Below are positions 37,183 through 45,309 of a stretch of 64,000 nucleotides of DNA, one piece after another. Location: NCBI RefSeq assembly GCF_016714275.1, contig NZ_JADJNP010000004.1, positions 248,001-312,000 of the forward strand, given 5' to 3'. How positions within the stretch are numbered: position 1 is the stretch's first letter; each line of letters starts with the position of its first letter. Below the pieces are notes generated by a model. The model made no database searches. It had not been told where the DNA came from and was given only the letters and a program-made list of their open reading frames with translations. The DNA comes from Tessaracoccus sp. GTDB lineage: Bacteria > Actinomycetota > Actinomycetes > Propionibacteriales > Propionibacteriaceae. Made by a program: the position numbers and the translations under genes.

Positions 37183-38163
37183 TCACCGTCGAATCCCCAT
37201 CAAGTCGAGGGCAAGGGCGCGGAGGCTCAGGTGCGCGTTGGCGGTCTCCAGCTCAGCGATGGTGTCGGGCGGAAAGGCATCGACGCCGTGCACCGCGCCG
37301 AGGATGGCGCCGGCCATCGCGGCGACGGTGTCGGAGTCGCCGCCCAGCGAAGCCGCGGCGCAGACACCGCCCCAGGGATCGTGGGCGTAGACGGCGACGA
37401 CCGCCAGCGCAGCGGGCACAGCCTCCTGCGTGGCGACCGAGGTGCCGACGAGCGCGTGGATCGCGCCCAGCGGATCCGGCCCCGAAGCGAGCGAGAGTGC
37501 CCACCGGATCCGATGCGCAACCGAGGCGCCCGGCGTGTAATGGCCATGGCCGGCGCCGAGGTCGGCGGCCTCGACGGCCACCTCGAGCGCGTCCTCGATG
37601 GCCGCGCCGTCGATCCCTGCGGAGACGGCGGCCCCGACGGCGGCGGCGCCCGCGTTGGCGATCCGTGTGTTGTGTGTCAGCGCGTTAGCCTCCGCGATGT
37701 GCGCGACGAAGTCCTGCAGCGGCAGCGGGCGGTACACGATGCCGAGGGGCGCGACGCGCATCGCGGCCCCGTTCGTGTCGCCCCATCGGCCGGTCTCCGC
37801 AACGGGCACACCGCCCTGAAAGGCCCGGATCGCGCGGAGGGTGGACGGCCCCAGCAGGTCCAGCGAGCCGCGCGCCTCCATGTCGGCGTGCCACCGGGCT
37901 AGCGCCGCGGCGAACGCGTGCGGATCGACGGTGCCGCCGCCTTCGAGCAGCAGTCGGCCGAGGATGACGGCCTGTTCCGTGTCGTCGGTGACGGTGCCCG
38001 CCAGCTGCCCGGGGCTGATGGGGTTCTCCGCAGGCCCGGGATGGAACCGGTCGAGGACCCCGTATAGCTCCGTCACCCGGGCCCGGTCGAGCATCTGCGT
38101 CGGCATCCCCAGGGCATCGCCCAACGCCAGTCCGATCAGGGCCCCAACAGCTCGTCCCAACAT
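37183..38163 (-). CDS. ADP-ribosylglycohydrolase family protein
   Basis: A 326-residue all-alpha ARH/DraG-type hydrolase that removes ADP-ribose from proteins or cleaves related N-glycosides. Binuclear metal ligands are in TDDTEQ (residues 59-64) and in the C-terminal GGDSDTVAAMAGAILGA; the RWGDTNGAAMRVAPLG segment and the N-terminal GALIGLALGDALG are also typical. A TAGGTT box 6 nt before the ATG suggests leaderless expression. It is followed by a PfkB kinase. In a region with TIR, RyR and NAD synthetase genes it strengthens an ADP-ribose theme, but a role in nucleoside catabolism is equally possible. Confidence 0.9.
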   Translation of the reverse strand: MLGRAVGALIGLALGDALGMPTQMLDRARVTELYGVLDRFHPGPAENPISPGQLAGTVTDDTEQAVILGRLLLEGGGTVDPHAFAAALARWHADMEARGSLDLLGPSTLRAIRAFQGGVPVAETGRWGDTNGAAMRVAPLGIVYRPLPLQDFVAHIAEANALTHNTRIANAGAAAVGAAVSAGIDGAAIEDALEVAVEAADLGAGHGHYTPGASVAHRIRWALSLASGPDPLGAIHALVGTSVATQEAVPAALAVVAVYAHDPWGGVCAAASLGGDSDTVAAMAGAILGAVHGVDAFPPDTIAELETANAHLSLRALALDLMGIRR

Positions 38164-38169
38164 GGCGCC

Positions 38170-38175
38170 AACCTA
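38170..38175 (-). promoter_or_regulatory. Putative leaderless -10 box of the ADP-ribosylglycohydrolase gene
   Basis: Minus-strand TAGGTT, 6 nt before the ATG at 38163. The identical box and spacing occur at 40004-40009. Confidence 0.45.
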
Positions 38176-38225
38176 CCCGACCCCTCGTGTCTGCGCCCAT
38201 GTGCCCTCCGGCAGACTTGGACCCC

Positions 38226-39443
38226 GTGCGATGGTTGGCCCTTGTCGGCGGTGTCCTTGTTCAGCTCGTGATCGGCGGGGTCTACGCGTGGAGCTTGTTC
38301 GGGCGCGCACTGCAGTCGCCCGACGCGATGGGGCTGGGGCACGTCGAGGCGACGGTGCCGTTCGAGCTCGCCATCGGACTCATCTTCGTCGGGGCATCGG
38401 TCGGCGGTCGGCTGCAGGACAGGAGCAGCCCGCGGATGGTCGCGCTGATCGGCTGCGCCGTCTACGGCGTGGGCGTGATGCTGGCGTCGTTCGCCCGCGA
38501 GGCGTCGGACCTGTGGCTGTTGGTCCTCGGGTACGGCGTCGTCGGCGGCTTCGGCCTCGGCATGGCCTACATCGTGCCCATCGCGTTGCTGCAGAGGTGG
38601 TTCCCGCGGCACCGGGCCATCGTGACGGGGCTTGCGGTCGGCGGGTTCGGTTTCGGCGCGACAGTGACGTCGCCGATGGCGCAGTGGCTCATGGCGCGCA
38701 CGCCGACCGAGCCGACGGCAGCGTTCCTTCCCCTCGGCGCCGGTTACCTCGTGTTCGGCCTGCTCGGCGCCGCGCTGCTGTCGTCGCCACCGATGGAGCG
38801 CGAGACCAGTGGGTCCGACGGTTCGGCCGGCGCGTCGGAGCCGTCCGGCCTCACGGTCGCGCAGGCCCTCCGCACTCCGCAGTGGTACCTCCTCGCGGGG
38901 ACGCTGGCCGTCGCGGTGGCCGCGGGGATCGCGCTGATCTCCATGATGGCGGCCGCAGCGGTCGACGTAGCGGGCCTCGACGCCGCGGGCGCGGCCACCG
39001 CGGTGGGTCTGCTCGCGCTGTGCAACGGCGGCGGGCGGATCGTGTGGGCGGCGGTGGCGCAGCGCCTCGGGCAGCTGCCGGTGCTGATGGTGATCCTCGC
39101 GCTCGAAGGCGCAGCGCTGCTGTTCCTGCCGCACACCTCCGGGGCGTGGTTCCTCGCGCTCGCCGCAGTGGTGTACCTCTGCTACGGCGGCGCGTTCGGT
39201 GCCCTGCCGTCAGCGGCCGGTGCGGCGTTCGGCATGCGCCACGCAGGCGCGATCTACGGTCTGATGTTGATCGGGTGGTCGGCGTCAGGCGTCGTCGGCC
39301 CGCTGCTGGCTTCGGCGCTGGTGGGCGACGCGGGCAACTACCGCTTGGCGTTCAGCGTACTGGGCGCCCTCGCCGTCGTCGGCGTCGCGCTGCCGTTGAC
39401 CTGCCGCCGGATCGGCCTGACAGCCACCGCCCCGACCCGCTGA
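38226..39443 (+). CDS. MFS transporter, OFA (oxalate/formate antiporter) type
   Basis: A 405-residue major facilitator with about twelve helices. The start RWLALVGGVLVQLVIGGVYAWSLF and AYIVPIALLQRWFPRHRAIVTGLAVGGFGFGA are typical of the OFA group of organic-anion exchangers. The GTG at 38226 is preferred: it gives the family N-terminus and has CAGACT 8 nt upstream; GTG 38187 or ATG 38199 would add a non-conserved extension. It is divergent from the ADP-ribosylglycohydrolase. Substrate is not predictable from sequence. Confidence 0.85.
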   Translation: MRWLALVGGVLVQLVIGGVYAWSLFGRALQSPDAMGLGHVEATVPFELAIGLIFVGASVGGRLQDRSSPRMVALIGCAVYGVGVMLASFAREASDLWLLVLGYGVVGGFGLGMAYIVPIALLQRWFPRHRAIVTGLAVGGFGFGATVTSPMAQWLMARTPTEPTAAFLPLGAGYLVFGLLGAALLSSPPMERETSGSDGSAGASEPSGLTVAQALRTPQWYLLAGTLAVAVAAGIALISMMAAAAVDVAGLDAAGAATAVGLLALCNGGGRIVWAAVAQRLGQLPVLMVILALEGAALLFLPHTSGAWFLALAAVVYLCYGGAFGALPSAAGAAFGMRHAGAIYGLMLIGWSASGVVGPLLASALVGDAGNYRLAFSVLGALAVVGVALPLTCRRIGLTATAPTR

Positions 39444-39475
39444 TGCTCATCTGTATGTCTGCAGGGGGTCGGGGT

Positions 39476-39997
39476 TCAGGCGAAGGGGTCCAGCAGGTGA
39501 CCGACCTCGGCGAGTGTTGCCGGGCGCCTCTGTAACGCCGACTGGAGCGCCGGCTGGCCCTGCGGGACGGCGCCGAGGTAGCCCGCGATCAGCGTCGCAG
39601 GCAGGCGGCCCGCGCCCCTCGCGGTCGACCGTGCGCCGACGACCACCGTCAGCACTGCGGCAGCATCGTTCGCCATCTTCCCGGCGATCTCCTCCTTCGG
39701 GAGCCGCCTCAGCCCGAACAGCGAGGTGCCGTAGCTGGAGTCGTCGATGCACGTGGCCCAGTAGCGCTCGGCGGCGTCGCGGAGGGCCTCGAAGAACTCC
39801 TCCTCGCCGACCTCGTCGATGACACCCGCGTTGCCGTTCAGGAACGCGTCAATCGCGCGCCGCGCGGTGCGGTCGCCCGTGCGGCTTCCCGCCGCGCGGG
39901 ACTCAACGGCGAGCCCGAGCCAGAACCCGAGGAACCGATCGCCGCCATTGGGCAGGTAGCGAGCACGGGCGAGCGGTGAGGATGCGTCGTCGGCCAT
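39476..39997 (-). CDS. Conserved-looking protein of unknown function
   Basis: A 173-residue soluble protein I do not recognise. It is mostly alpha-helical by eye, with acidic VGEEEFFEALRDAAERYWATCIDDSSYGTSLFGLRRL near the middle (two motifs) and a helical AAAVLTVVVGAR. No signal peptide or membrane segment is seen. The ATG at 39997 has TAGGTT 6 nt upstream, so it is likely expressed from its own leaderless promoter. Codon pattern matches its neighbours. It lies between the OFA transporter (convergent) and dnaB. Confidence 0.7.
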   Translation of the reverse strand: MADDASSPLARARYLPNGGDRFLGFWLGLAVESRAAGSRTGDRTARRAIDAFLNGNAGVIDEVGEEEFFEALRDAAERYWATCIDDSSYGTSLFGLRRLPKEEIAGKMANDAAAVLTVVVGARSTARGAGRLPATLIAGYLGAVPQGQPALQSALQRRPATLAEVGHLLDPFA

Positions 39998-40003
39998 GCG
40001 CAG

Positions 40004-40009
40004 AACCTA
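40004..40009 (-). promoter_or_regulatory. Putative leaderless -10 box
   Basis: Minus-strand TAGGTT, 6 nt before the ATG at 39997. Confidence 0.45.
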
Positions 40010-40154
40010 GCAGTCCCGCCCTGAGCGTCGTGGCAGCGGTGTTCGTCGTCGGCCGCGTGGTGCACGGCATCCGCTGCTCCGCCGCCACTGACCGGCTCGC
40101 CCGGCAGGTCCTCGCCGGAGGAAGCTTTGTTCGGCGAACTTCCGACGCGGGGCA

Positions 40155-41513
40155 CTAGACAGGAGCGTTCGTGAACCGGCTGTAGTGGCCCTGGAACAGC
40201 GCGTCGATCTTGCCCGTCTCGCCGTTGCGGTGCTTCGGGATGTGGAAGGCGGCGAGCCCGCGCTCCTCGTCGGTGGGGTTCTGCGTGTACATCTCCGGAC
40301 GGTGCAGCATGATCACCATGTCGGCGTCCTGCTCCAGCGAGCCGGACTCGCGGAGATCCGACAGCTGCGGGATGCCGTCCTTGCGCTGCTCGGTGTTACG
40401 AGAGAGCTGCGAGAGCGCGATCACCGGGATCTCGAGCTCCTTTGCCAGCAGCTTGATCTGGCGGGAGAACTCCGAGACCTCGAGCTGGCGCGACTCCACC
40501 TTCTTGCCGGAGCTCATCAGCTGGATGTAGTCGATGCAGAGCAGCTGCAGGTCGTGGCGCTGCTTGAGCCGCCGGGCCTTGGCGCGGATCTCCATCATGG
40601 TCAGGTTGGGGGAGTCGTCGATGAAGAGGCTCTTCTCCTGGAGCAGCACCGACTTGTCGGTGATGCGCTGCCAGTCCGTCTCGTCCATCTTCGAGCCGCC
40701 ACCGCGGATGCGGCCCAGCGGAACCGACGCCTCCGCGGAAAGGATCTTCATCACGATCTCGGTGCGGCTCATCTCGAGCGAGAAGAACGCCGCGGTGAGG
40801 TTGTGGTGGATGGCCGCCGAGCGGCAGACGTCGAGCGCGAACGTCGACTTCCCGACGCCGGGCCGCGCCGCGACGATGATCATCTGGCCGGCGTGCAGGC
40901 CGTTGGTGAGCCGGTCCAGCTCCGTGAAGCCGGTGGGGACGCCGGAGAGGGCGTCGCCCGACGACTGGATGGCCTCGATCTCGTCGAACGTCGGCTCGAT
41001 CAGCTCCCGCAGCGACTTGTAGTCCTCCGAGGCCTTCTTCTCCGTGACCTCGAAGAGCGTCTGCTGCGCCTCGTCGACGATCTTGTCGACCTCGCCCTGG
41101 CCCTGGTAGCCGAGCTGCGCGATGCGGATGGAGGCGTTGACGAGCCGACGGAGGACGGCCTTGTCGCGGACGATGTCGGCGTAGTAGGGCGCGTTCGCGG
41201 CGATGGAGACCGACGCCAACAGGTCGTGCAGGTAAATGGCCCCGCCGACCTTCGCGAGCTGACCCGACTTTCCGAGCTCTCCGGCGACGGTGATGGGATC
41301 CGCGGGCTCACCGCGACCGTAGAGGTTGAGGATGGCGTCGAAGATCGACTCGTGGTTGGGCCGGTAGAAGTCGACCCCGCGGAGCACCTCGACGACGTCG
41401 GAGATGGCGTCCTTCGACATCATCATGGCGCCTAGCACGCTCTGCTCGGCGTTCAGGTCCTGCGGCGGGGTACGGTCCAAATCGCGGTCGTCGTAGACCG
41501 GTGCCTGGGTCAT
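40155..41513 (-). CDS. dnaB: Replicative DNA helicase
   Basis: A 452-residue hexameric helicase that unwinds DNA at the replication fork. The N-terminal primase-interacting domain (PPQDLNAEQSVLGAMM) precedes the RecA-like motor, with Walker A ARPGVGKST, Walker B LLCIDYIQLM, and the C-terminal SGSLEQDADMVIMLHRP. No intein interrupts the P-loop. ATG 41513 has AGGAGGT upstream. It is usually next to rplI in actinobacteria but here is 25 kb away on the opposite strand. Confidence 0.96.
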   Translation of the reverse strand: MTQAPVYDDRDLDRTPPQDLNAEQSVLGAMMMSKDAISDVVEVLRGVDFYRPNHESIFDAILNLYGRGEPADPITVAGELGKSGQLAKVGGAIYLHDLLASVSIAANAPYYADIVRDKAVLRRLVNASIRIAQLGYQGQGEVDKIVDEAQQTLFEVTEKKASEDYKSLRELIEPTFDEIEAIQSSGDALSGVPTGFTELDRLTNGLHAGQMIIVAARPGVGKSTFALDVCRSAAIHHNLTAAFFSLEMSRTEIVMKILSAEASVPLGRIRGGGSKMDETDWQRITDKSVLLQEKSLFIDDSPNLTMMEIRAKARRLKQRHDLQLLCIDYIQLMSSGKKVESRQLEVSEFSRQIKLLAKELEIPVIALSQLSRNTEQRKDGIPQLSDLRESGSLEQDADMVIMLHRPEMYTQNPTDEERGLAAFHIPKHRNGETGKIDALFQGHYSRFTNAPV

Positions 41514-41762
41514 GGCGGGGACCTCCTTCGCGCTCGATCGTCTTAGGGTAGGGCAGCCCTCGGACAGTTTTTCGGGGACGGTCGCGGCCACTTATCCAAC
41601 CCTGTGGGTAACCCTGGGGACAGCGTGTGGACGGCGGTGGACAAGGCCGACGACGCGCCGACGGGGATGTGGAGGAGCCTGTGATGTGTCGACAGATCGC
41701 CGTTATCAAATCGTTATATTTGGCTGGGTGCTACGTGTCGGTGGGGTCGAGTGTCGACTCTT

Positions 41763-41777
41763 TACCCCCTGGGGGTA
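41763..41777. promoter_or_regulatory. CsoR-type operator upstream of csoR-copZ
   Basis: TACCCCCTGGGGGTA is a perfect 7+1+7 palindrome with the G/C-tract layout of CsoR-family operators, 23 bases before the csoR ATG. It predicts autoregulation of the csoR-copZ unit. Confidence 0.75.
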
Positions 41778-41799
41778 TAGTGGCGCGAAGGAGGTTGCG

Positions 41800-42111
41800 A
41801 TGGGAGAAGGGCACGACGCGGACGTGCATCCGCACCGGGGATACAGCCCGGAGAAGGCCGCGTACCTGCGTCGCCTGAAGCTGATCGAGGGGCAGGTGCG
41901 GGGGATCGCACGCATGGTCGACGACGACCAGTACTGCATCGATGTTCTCACTCAGGTCGCGGCCGTCACGAGCGCGCTGAAGGCGGTCTCGCTCGGGCTG
42001 CTGGGCGACCACCTGTCCCACTGTGTCGCCGATGCCGCCCGCTCGGGCGGGTCTGAGGCCGACGAGAAACTCGCAGAAGCGCTCCAGGCCATCAAGCGCC
42101 TGGTCAAATGA
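41800..42111 (+). CDS. csoR: Copper-sensing transcriptional repressor CsoR
   Basis: A 103-residue four-helix-bundle repressor of the CsoR/RcnR family (GYSPEKAAYLRRLKLIEGQVRGIARM). The Cu(I) ligands are present as Cys46 (YCIDVL), His71 and Cys75 (DHLSHC); persulfide-sensing CstR proteins usually lack this histidine, so copper sensing is favoured. The AAGGAGG site at 41788-41794 supports ATG 41800; an upstream in-frame extension is not real. A palindromic CsoR operator precedes it. Next is a copper chaperone, 13 bases downstream, so the operon controls copper handling. Confidence 0.92.
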   Translation: MGEGHDADVHPHRGYSPEKAAYLRRLKLIEGQVRGIARMVDDDQYCIDVLTQVAAVTSALKAVSLGLLGDHLSHCVADAARSGGSEADEKLAEALQAIKRLVK

Positions 42112-42124
42112 AAGGAAGCGAATC

Positions 42125-42331
42125 ATGATCAGCAACTACACCGTCAGTGGCATGACCTGCGGCAACTGCGTCGCGCACGTCACGGAGGAGGTCTCCGAGG
42201 TCGCGGGCGTAACCAACGTCGCCGTGCAGCTCGACGGCAGCATGGTCGTCGAGTCCGGGGAGCGCATCCCGTTCGACGCCATCGTCGAGGCCGTCCGCGA
42301 GGCCGGCGACTACATCGTCGTCGAGGCCTGA
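42125..42331 (+). CDS. copZ: Heavy-metal-associated domain protein, copper chaperone
   Basis: A 68-residue ferredoxin-like HMA domain with the metal site MTCGNC (Cys12, Cys15) near the N-terminus, and the typical V-x-L-x-G and EAVREAGDY elements. It should carry Cu(I) to an export ATPase. No CopA ATPase is next to it; it must be encoded elsewhere. It follows csoR by 13 bases, and an AAAGGAAG site precedes its ATG. Confidence 0.9.
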   Translation: MISNYTVSGMTCGNCVAHVTEEVSEVAGVTNVAVQLDGSMVVESGERIPFDAIVEAVREAGDYIVVEA

Positions 42332-42379
42332 CTCGGGCCGGGAGCCAGGGCTACCGCCACTTCCCAAACGAATCCTAAG

Positions 42380-42410
42380 AAACGTTTTGGATTTTCTCAG
42401 GAAACGTTTT
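42380..42410. promoter_or_regulatory. Two AAACGTTTT direct repeats 22 bp apart upstream of the wall protein
   Basis: AAACGTTTT occurs at 42380-42388 and 42402-42410, a two-turn spacing, 51-81 bases before the start of the DUF348/G5 gene. Each has the palindromic core AAACGTTT, so this could be a tandem operator. No recognised regulon is assigned. Confidence 0.5.
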
Positions 42411-42460
42411 ACGCTGAGGGAGCTCGATGAACTTCGGGTTCCCTCTTCGCTTGGAGAACA

Positions 42461-43606
42461 ATGGCAAAGGTCTTGATCCCCGCCGTCGCCGGTGGCACCG
42501 CGCTCATCCTCGTCGGCTCGGTCGCTCTCGCCACTGCATTGCAGAAGAACGACGTCGAACTGACCGTCGACGGCGCCACGGAGTCGATCTCCGTGCGCGA
42601 GCGCACGGTCGGCGAGGTGCTCGACCTTCAGGGCATCGAGCTCGGCGATCACGACGTGGTGCTGCCCGCAGCCGACACCCGCGTCACCGACGGACTGGCC
42701 ATCTCCGTCTCCTACGGCCGCCCCCTCGACCTCACCGTCGACGGCGAGTCCCGAACCGTGTGGACCACGGCCCGCACCGTCGGCGAGGCGTTGCAGCAGC
42801 TGCAGATCGACGAGGCCGACGCCAAGCTCTCGGCCACCCGATCCTCGGGCATCGCCCGCGAGGGCCTCGACCTGGTGCTCACCACCGCCAAGGACGTCAC
42901 GCTCGTCAAGGCGGGCGACGACGCCGACGTGCGCGTCGCCGGCACCGTGGGCGACCTCCTGGCCGACCAGGGCATCACCGCTGACGACGACGACATCGTC
43001 AAGCCCGCGCTCGACACCGCGCTCGAGGACGGCATGAAGGTGAAGTACGTCGAGGTCACGGTCAAGAAGCGCACAGAGAAGACCACCGTCAAGCACGAGT
43101 ACCGCCGCGTGAACACGAAGTCGATGACCAAGGGTGCCACGAAGGTGGACACGAAGGGCGTCAACGGCAAGGCCGTCGAGACCTACAAGGAGGTCTACCG
43201 CGACGGCAAGCTGCACTCGTCGAAGCTCGTCGGCACCGAGGTCACGAAGAAGCCGGTCACCGAGGTGATCAAGGTCGGCACGAAGGTCGTGAAGCCGAAG
43301 GCCAACCCGAACCTGTCTCCGGCGAGCGGCTCGAGCTGCAAGGCCTCCTACTACTGGCAGGGCCAGATGACGGCCACCGGCGAGCGGTTCAACCCCAACG
43401 CGATGACCGCTGCCCACAAGACCTTCAAGTTCGGCACCAAGGTCAAGGTCACCAACCCGAGCAACGGCAAGACCGTCGTCGTCCGGATCAACGACCGAGG
43501 CCCCTACATCGCCGGGCGCTGCCTCGACCTCTCCCGGGCCGCGATGCAGGCCATCGGCGGCACCTCCGCGGGCGTCATCACGGTCAAGTACCAGGTCGTC
43601 TCGTAG
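42461..43606 (+). CDS. Rpf-like cell-wall protein: DUF348 x3, G5, RlpA-like double-psi barrel
   Basis: A 381-residue exported protein. A signal anchor (residues about 5-27) is followed by three DUF348 repeats (to about 205), then a G5 domain (about 205-285) that may bind sugars of peptidoglycan. The C-terminus from about 300 is an RlpA-type double-psi beta-barrel (SYYWQGQMTATGERFNPNAM, then VRINDRGPY with a conserved Asp, and GRCLDLS), with two Cys that may pair. Resuscitation-promoting factors have the same N-terminal layout but a lysozyme-like C-terminus; here that domain is absent, so a peptidoglycan-binding or lytic-transglycosylase role of RlpA type is more likely. An inverted repeat after the stop serves as terminator. 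Confidence 0.87.
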   Translation: MAKVLIPAVAGGTALILVGSVALATALQKNDVELTVDGATESISVRERTVGEVLDLQGIELGDHDVVLPAADTRVTDGLAISVSYGRPLDLTVDGESRTVWTTARTVGEALQQLQIDEADAKLSATRSSGIAREGLDLVLTTAKDVTLVKAGDDADVRVAGTVGDLLADQGITADDDDIVKPALDTALEDGMKVKYVEVTVKKRTEKTTVKHEYRRVNTKSMTKGATKVDTKGVNGKAVETYKEVYRDGKLHSSKLVGTEVTKKPVTEVIKVGTKVVKPKANPNLSPASGSSCKASYYWQGQMTATGERFNPNAMTAAHKTFKFGTKVKVTNPSNGKTVVVRINDRGPYIAGRCLDLSRAAMQAIGGTSAGVITVKYQVVS

Positions 43607-43641
43607 TCCTTTCCCCCCACGGGTCCCCCACCCGTTTCACG

Positions 43642-43678
43642 CAAACGCCACCAGGACAAGGGGTTCTGGTGGCGTTTG
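43642..43678 (+). terminator. Terminator-like hairpin after the wall protein
   Basis: A 13-bp perfect stem (43642-43654 with 43666-43678) and 11-nt loop, 36 bases after the stop. The flanking T-run is weak. Confidence 0.65.
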
Positions 43679-43689
43679 TGCACCCCGGC

Positions 43690-43718
43690 TTGTGACGCGG
43701 CGCAGGGTACGTTAGTAT
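43690..43718 (+). promoter_or_regulatory. Putative promoter of an intergenic RNA
   Basis: TTGTGA (43690-43695) and TAGTAT (43713-43718) are 17 bp apart, which is consensus spacing for a primary-sigma promoter. The next coding start is 150 bases away, so transcription would begin inside the structured region at about 43725. Confidence 0.5.
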
Positions 43719-43723
43719 CCAGT

Positions 43724-43798
43724 TGCGGGCACGAAAGTGCCTCGCAGAAGGCCCCGGTCCGTTGTCGCCCCCCAATTGCAACGGGCCGGGATCTTTGC
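43724..43798 (+). ncRNA. Candidate structured small RNA
   Basis: After the putative promoter are two hairpins: a GGCAC stem closed by a GAAA tetraloop (about 43728-43742), then a 12-bp stem (43753-43764 with 43779-43790) whose 14-nt loop holds six consecutive C residues (43768-43773). The end ATCTTT resembles a terminator. A C6 loop recalls the actinobacterial 6C RNA, but only one such loop is seen here, so the family is not assigned. The remainder up to fumC looks featureless. Confidence 0.4.
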
Positions 43799-43873
43799 GT
43801 TCAGGGGAAGTACGCGGCCCCAATCCGTGGCACCGCCGTTCCGGGCAGGGTGGGGCAAGTAGCCTTACGGGGC

Positions 43874-45265
43874 ATGGGATACCGCATCGAAACCGACTCC
43901 ATGGGAGACGTGCAGGTCGCTGACGACCGCTACTGGGGCGCTCAGACCGAACGCAGCCTCCACAACTTCGACATCGGCCGCGACTCGTTCGTCTGGGGTC
44001 GTCCGATGATCCGCGCCCTCGGGGTGCTGAAGAAGGCCGCGGCTCTTGCCAACGCCGAGCTGGGTCAGCTGCCCGCCGACCGCGCGGAGCTGATCGCCCA
44101 GGCGGCCGACGACGTCATCGCCGGCGCGCTCGACGACCACTTCCCGTTGGTCGTCTTCCAGACCGGCTCCGGCACGCAGTCGAACATGAACGCCAACGAG
44201 GTCATTTCCAACCGCGCCATCGAGCTGGCCGGGGGAGTGCGCGGCTCGAAGACGCCCGTGCACCCCAACGACGACGTCAACCGCGGTCAGTCCTCCAACG
44301 ACACCTTCCCAACCGCCATGCACATCGCCGTGGTGAGCGAACTCGCGGGGCTTTACCCCGCCGTCGCCGAACTGCGCGACGTCCTTGCCGCCAAGGCCGC
44401 GGAGCACGACGACGTCGTGATGGTCGGCCGCACGCACCTCCAAGACGCGACCCCGGTGCGCCTCGGCCAGGTCATCGGCGGCTGGGTCGCCCAGATCGAC
44501 TTCGCCCTCGACGGCGTCCGCGCGGCCGATGCGCGTGCCCGCGAGCTGGCCATCGGCGGCACCGCCGTTGGGACAGGTCTGAACGCGCACCCCGATTTCG
44601 GCCGCACGACCGCCAGGAAGATCTCCGAGGAGACGGGGCTCGAGTTCGCGCAGGCGCCGAACCTGTTCGCGTCGCTCAGCGCCCACGACTCCCTGGTCGA
44701 GGTCAGCGGCGAGCTGCGCGTGCTCGCCGGCGCGCTGATGAAGATCGCCAACGATGTGCGCTGGTACGCCAGCGGCCCGCGCAACGGCATCGGCGAGCTG
44801 GTGATCCCGGAGAACGAGCCGGGCAGCTCGATCATGCCGGGCAAGGTCAACCCGACCCAGTCCGAGGCGCTCACCATGGTGGCGGCGCGGGTGTTCGGCA
44901 ACGACGCCACGGTCGGCTTCGCCGGTAGCCAGGGCAACTTCCAGCTGAACGTCTTCAAGCCCGTCATGGCGCACGCCGTGCTCGAGTCCATTCGCCTGCT
45001 CGCCGACGGCTCCCGCTCGTTCAGCGCGCACTGCGCCGTCGGCATCGAGCCGAACCTGGAGCGGATCGCGGCGAACCTGGCGTCGAACCTGATGCTGGTG
45101 ACGGCACTCAACCGCCACATCGGCTACGACCTCGCGGCCAAGATCGCCAAGCAGGCGCACAAGCAGGGCACCTCGCTACGCGAGTCCGCCGTCGCCAACG
45201 GCGTCGCGGGCGAGGATTTCGACCGCTGGGTGATCCCGGTCGACATGACGCATCCGTCTGCCTGA
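43874..45265 (+). CDS. fumC: Class II fumarate hydratase
   Basis: A 463-residue TCA-cycle enzyme converting fumarate and malate. It starts MGYRIETDSMGDVQVADDRYWGAQTER, with TGSGTQSNMNANEVI, NRGQSSNDTFPTAMH and the signature GSSIMPGKVNPTQSE carrying the flexible loop and catalytic Ser. The chosen ATG (43874) matches the usual FumC N-terminus; the longer ORF from 43676 crosses the structured region. It is monocistronic. Confidence 0.95.
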   Translation: MGYRIETDSMGDVQVADDRYWGAQTERSLHNFDIGRDSFVWGRPMIRALGVLKKAAALANAELGQLPADRAELIAQAADDVIAGALDDHFPLVVFQTGSGTQSNMNANEVISNRAIELAGGVRGSKTPVHPNDDVNRGQSSNDTFPTAMHIAVVSELAGLYPAVAELRDVLAAKAAEHDDVVMVGRTHLQDATPVRLGQVIGGWVAQIDFALDGVRAADARARELAIGGTAVGTGLNAHPDFGRTTARKISEETGLEFAQAPNLFASLSAHDSLVEVSGELRVLAGALMKIANDVRWYASGPRNGIGELVIPENEPGSSIMPGKVNPTQSEALTMVAARVFGNDATVGFAGSQGNFQLNVFKPVMAHAVLESIRLLADGSRSFSAHCAVGIEPNLERIAANLASNLMLVTALNRHIGYDLAAKIAKQAHKQGTSLRESAVANGVAGEDFDRWVIPVDMTHPSA

Positions 45266-45309
45266 CGCCTGCTGGAGCCGCGCAGTAGGCGCAGATCGGT
45301 GGATCGAGG

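Noticed and set aside
40009..40158. Plus-strand fragment with a membrane-like segment (VVAAVFVVGRVVHG), resembling the end of a MAPEG-like protein
   Set aside because: Too short, begins antisense to another gene and its stop overlaps the dnaB end; kept only as a possible gene remnant.
43676..43873. N-terminal extension of fumC
   Set aside because: Runs through the candidate RNA; FumC proteins normally begin near 43874.
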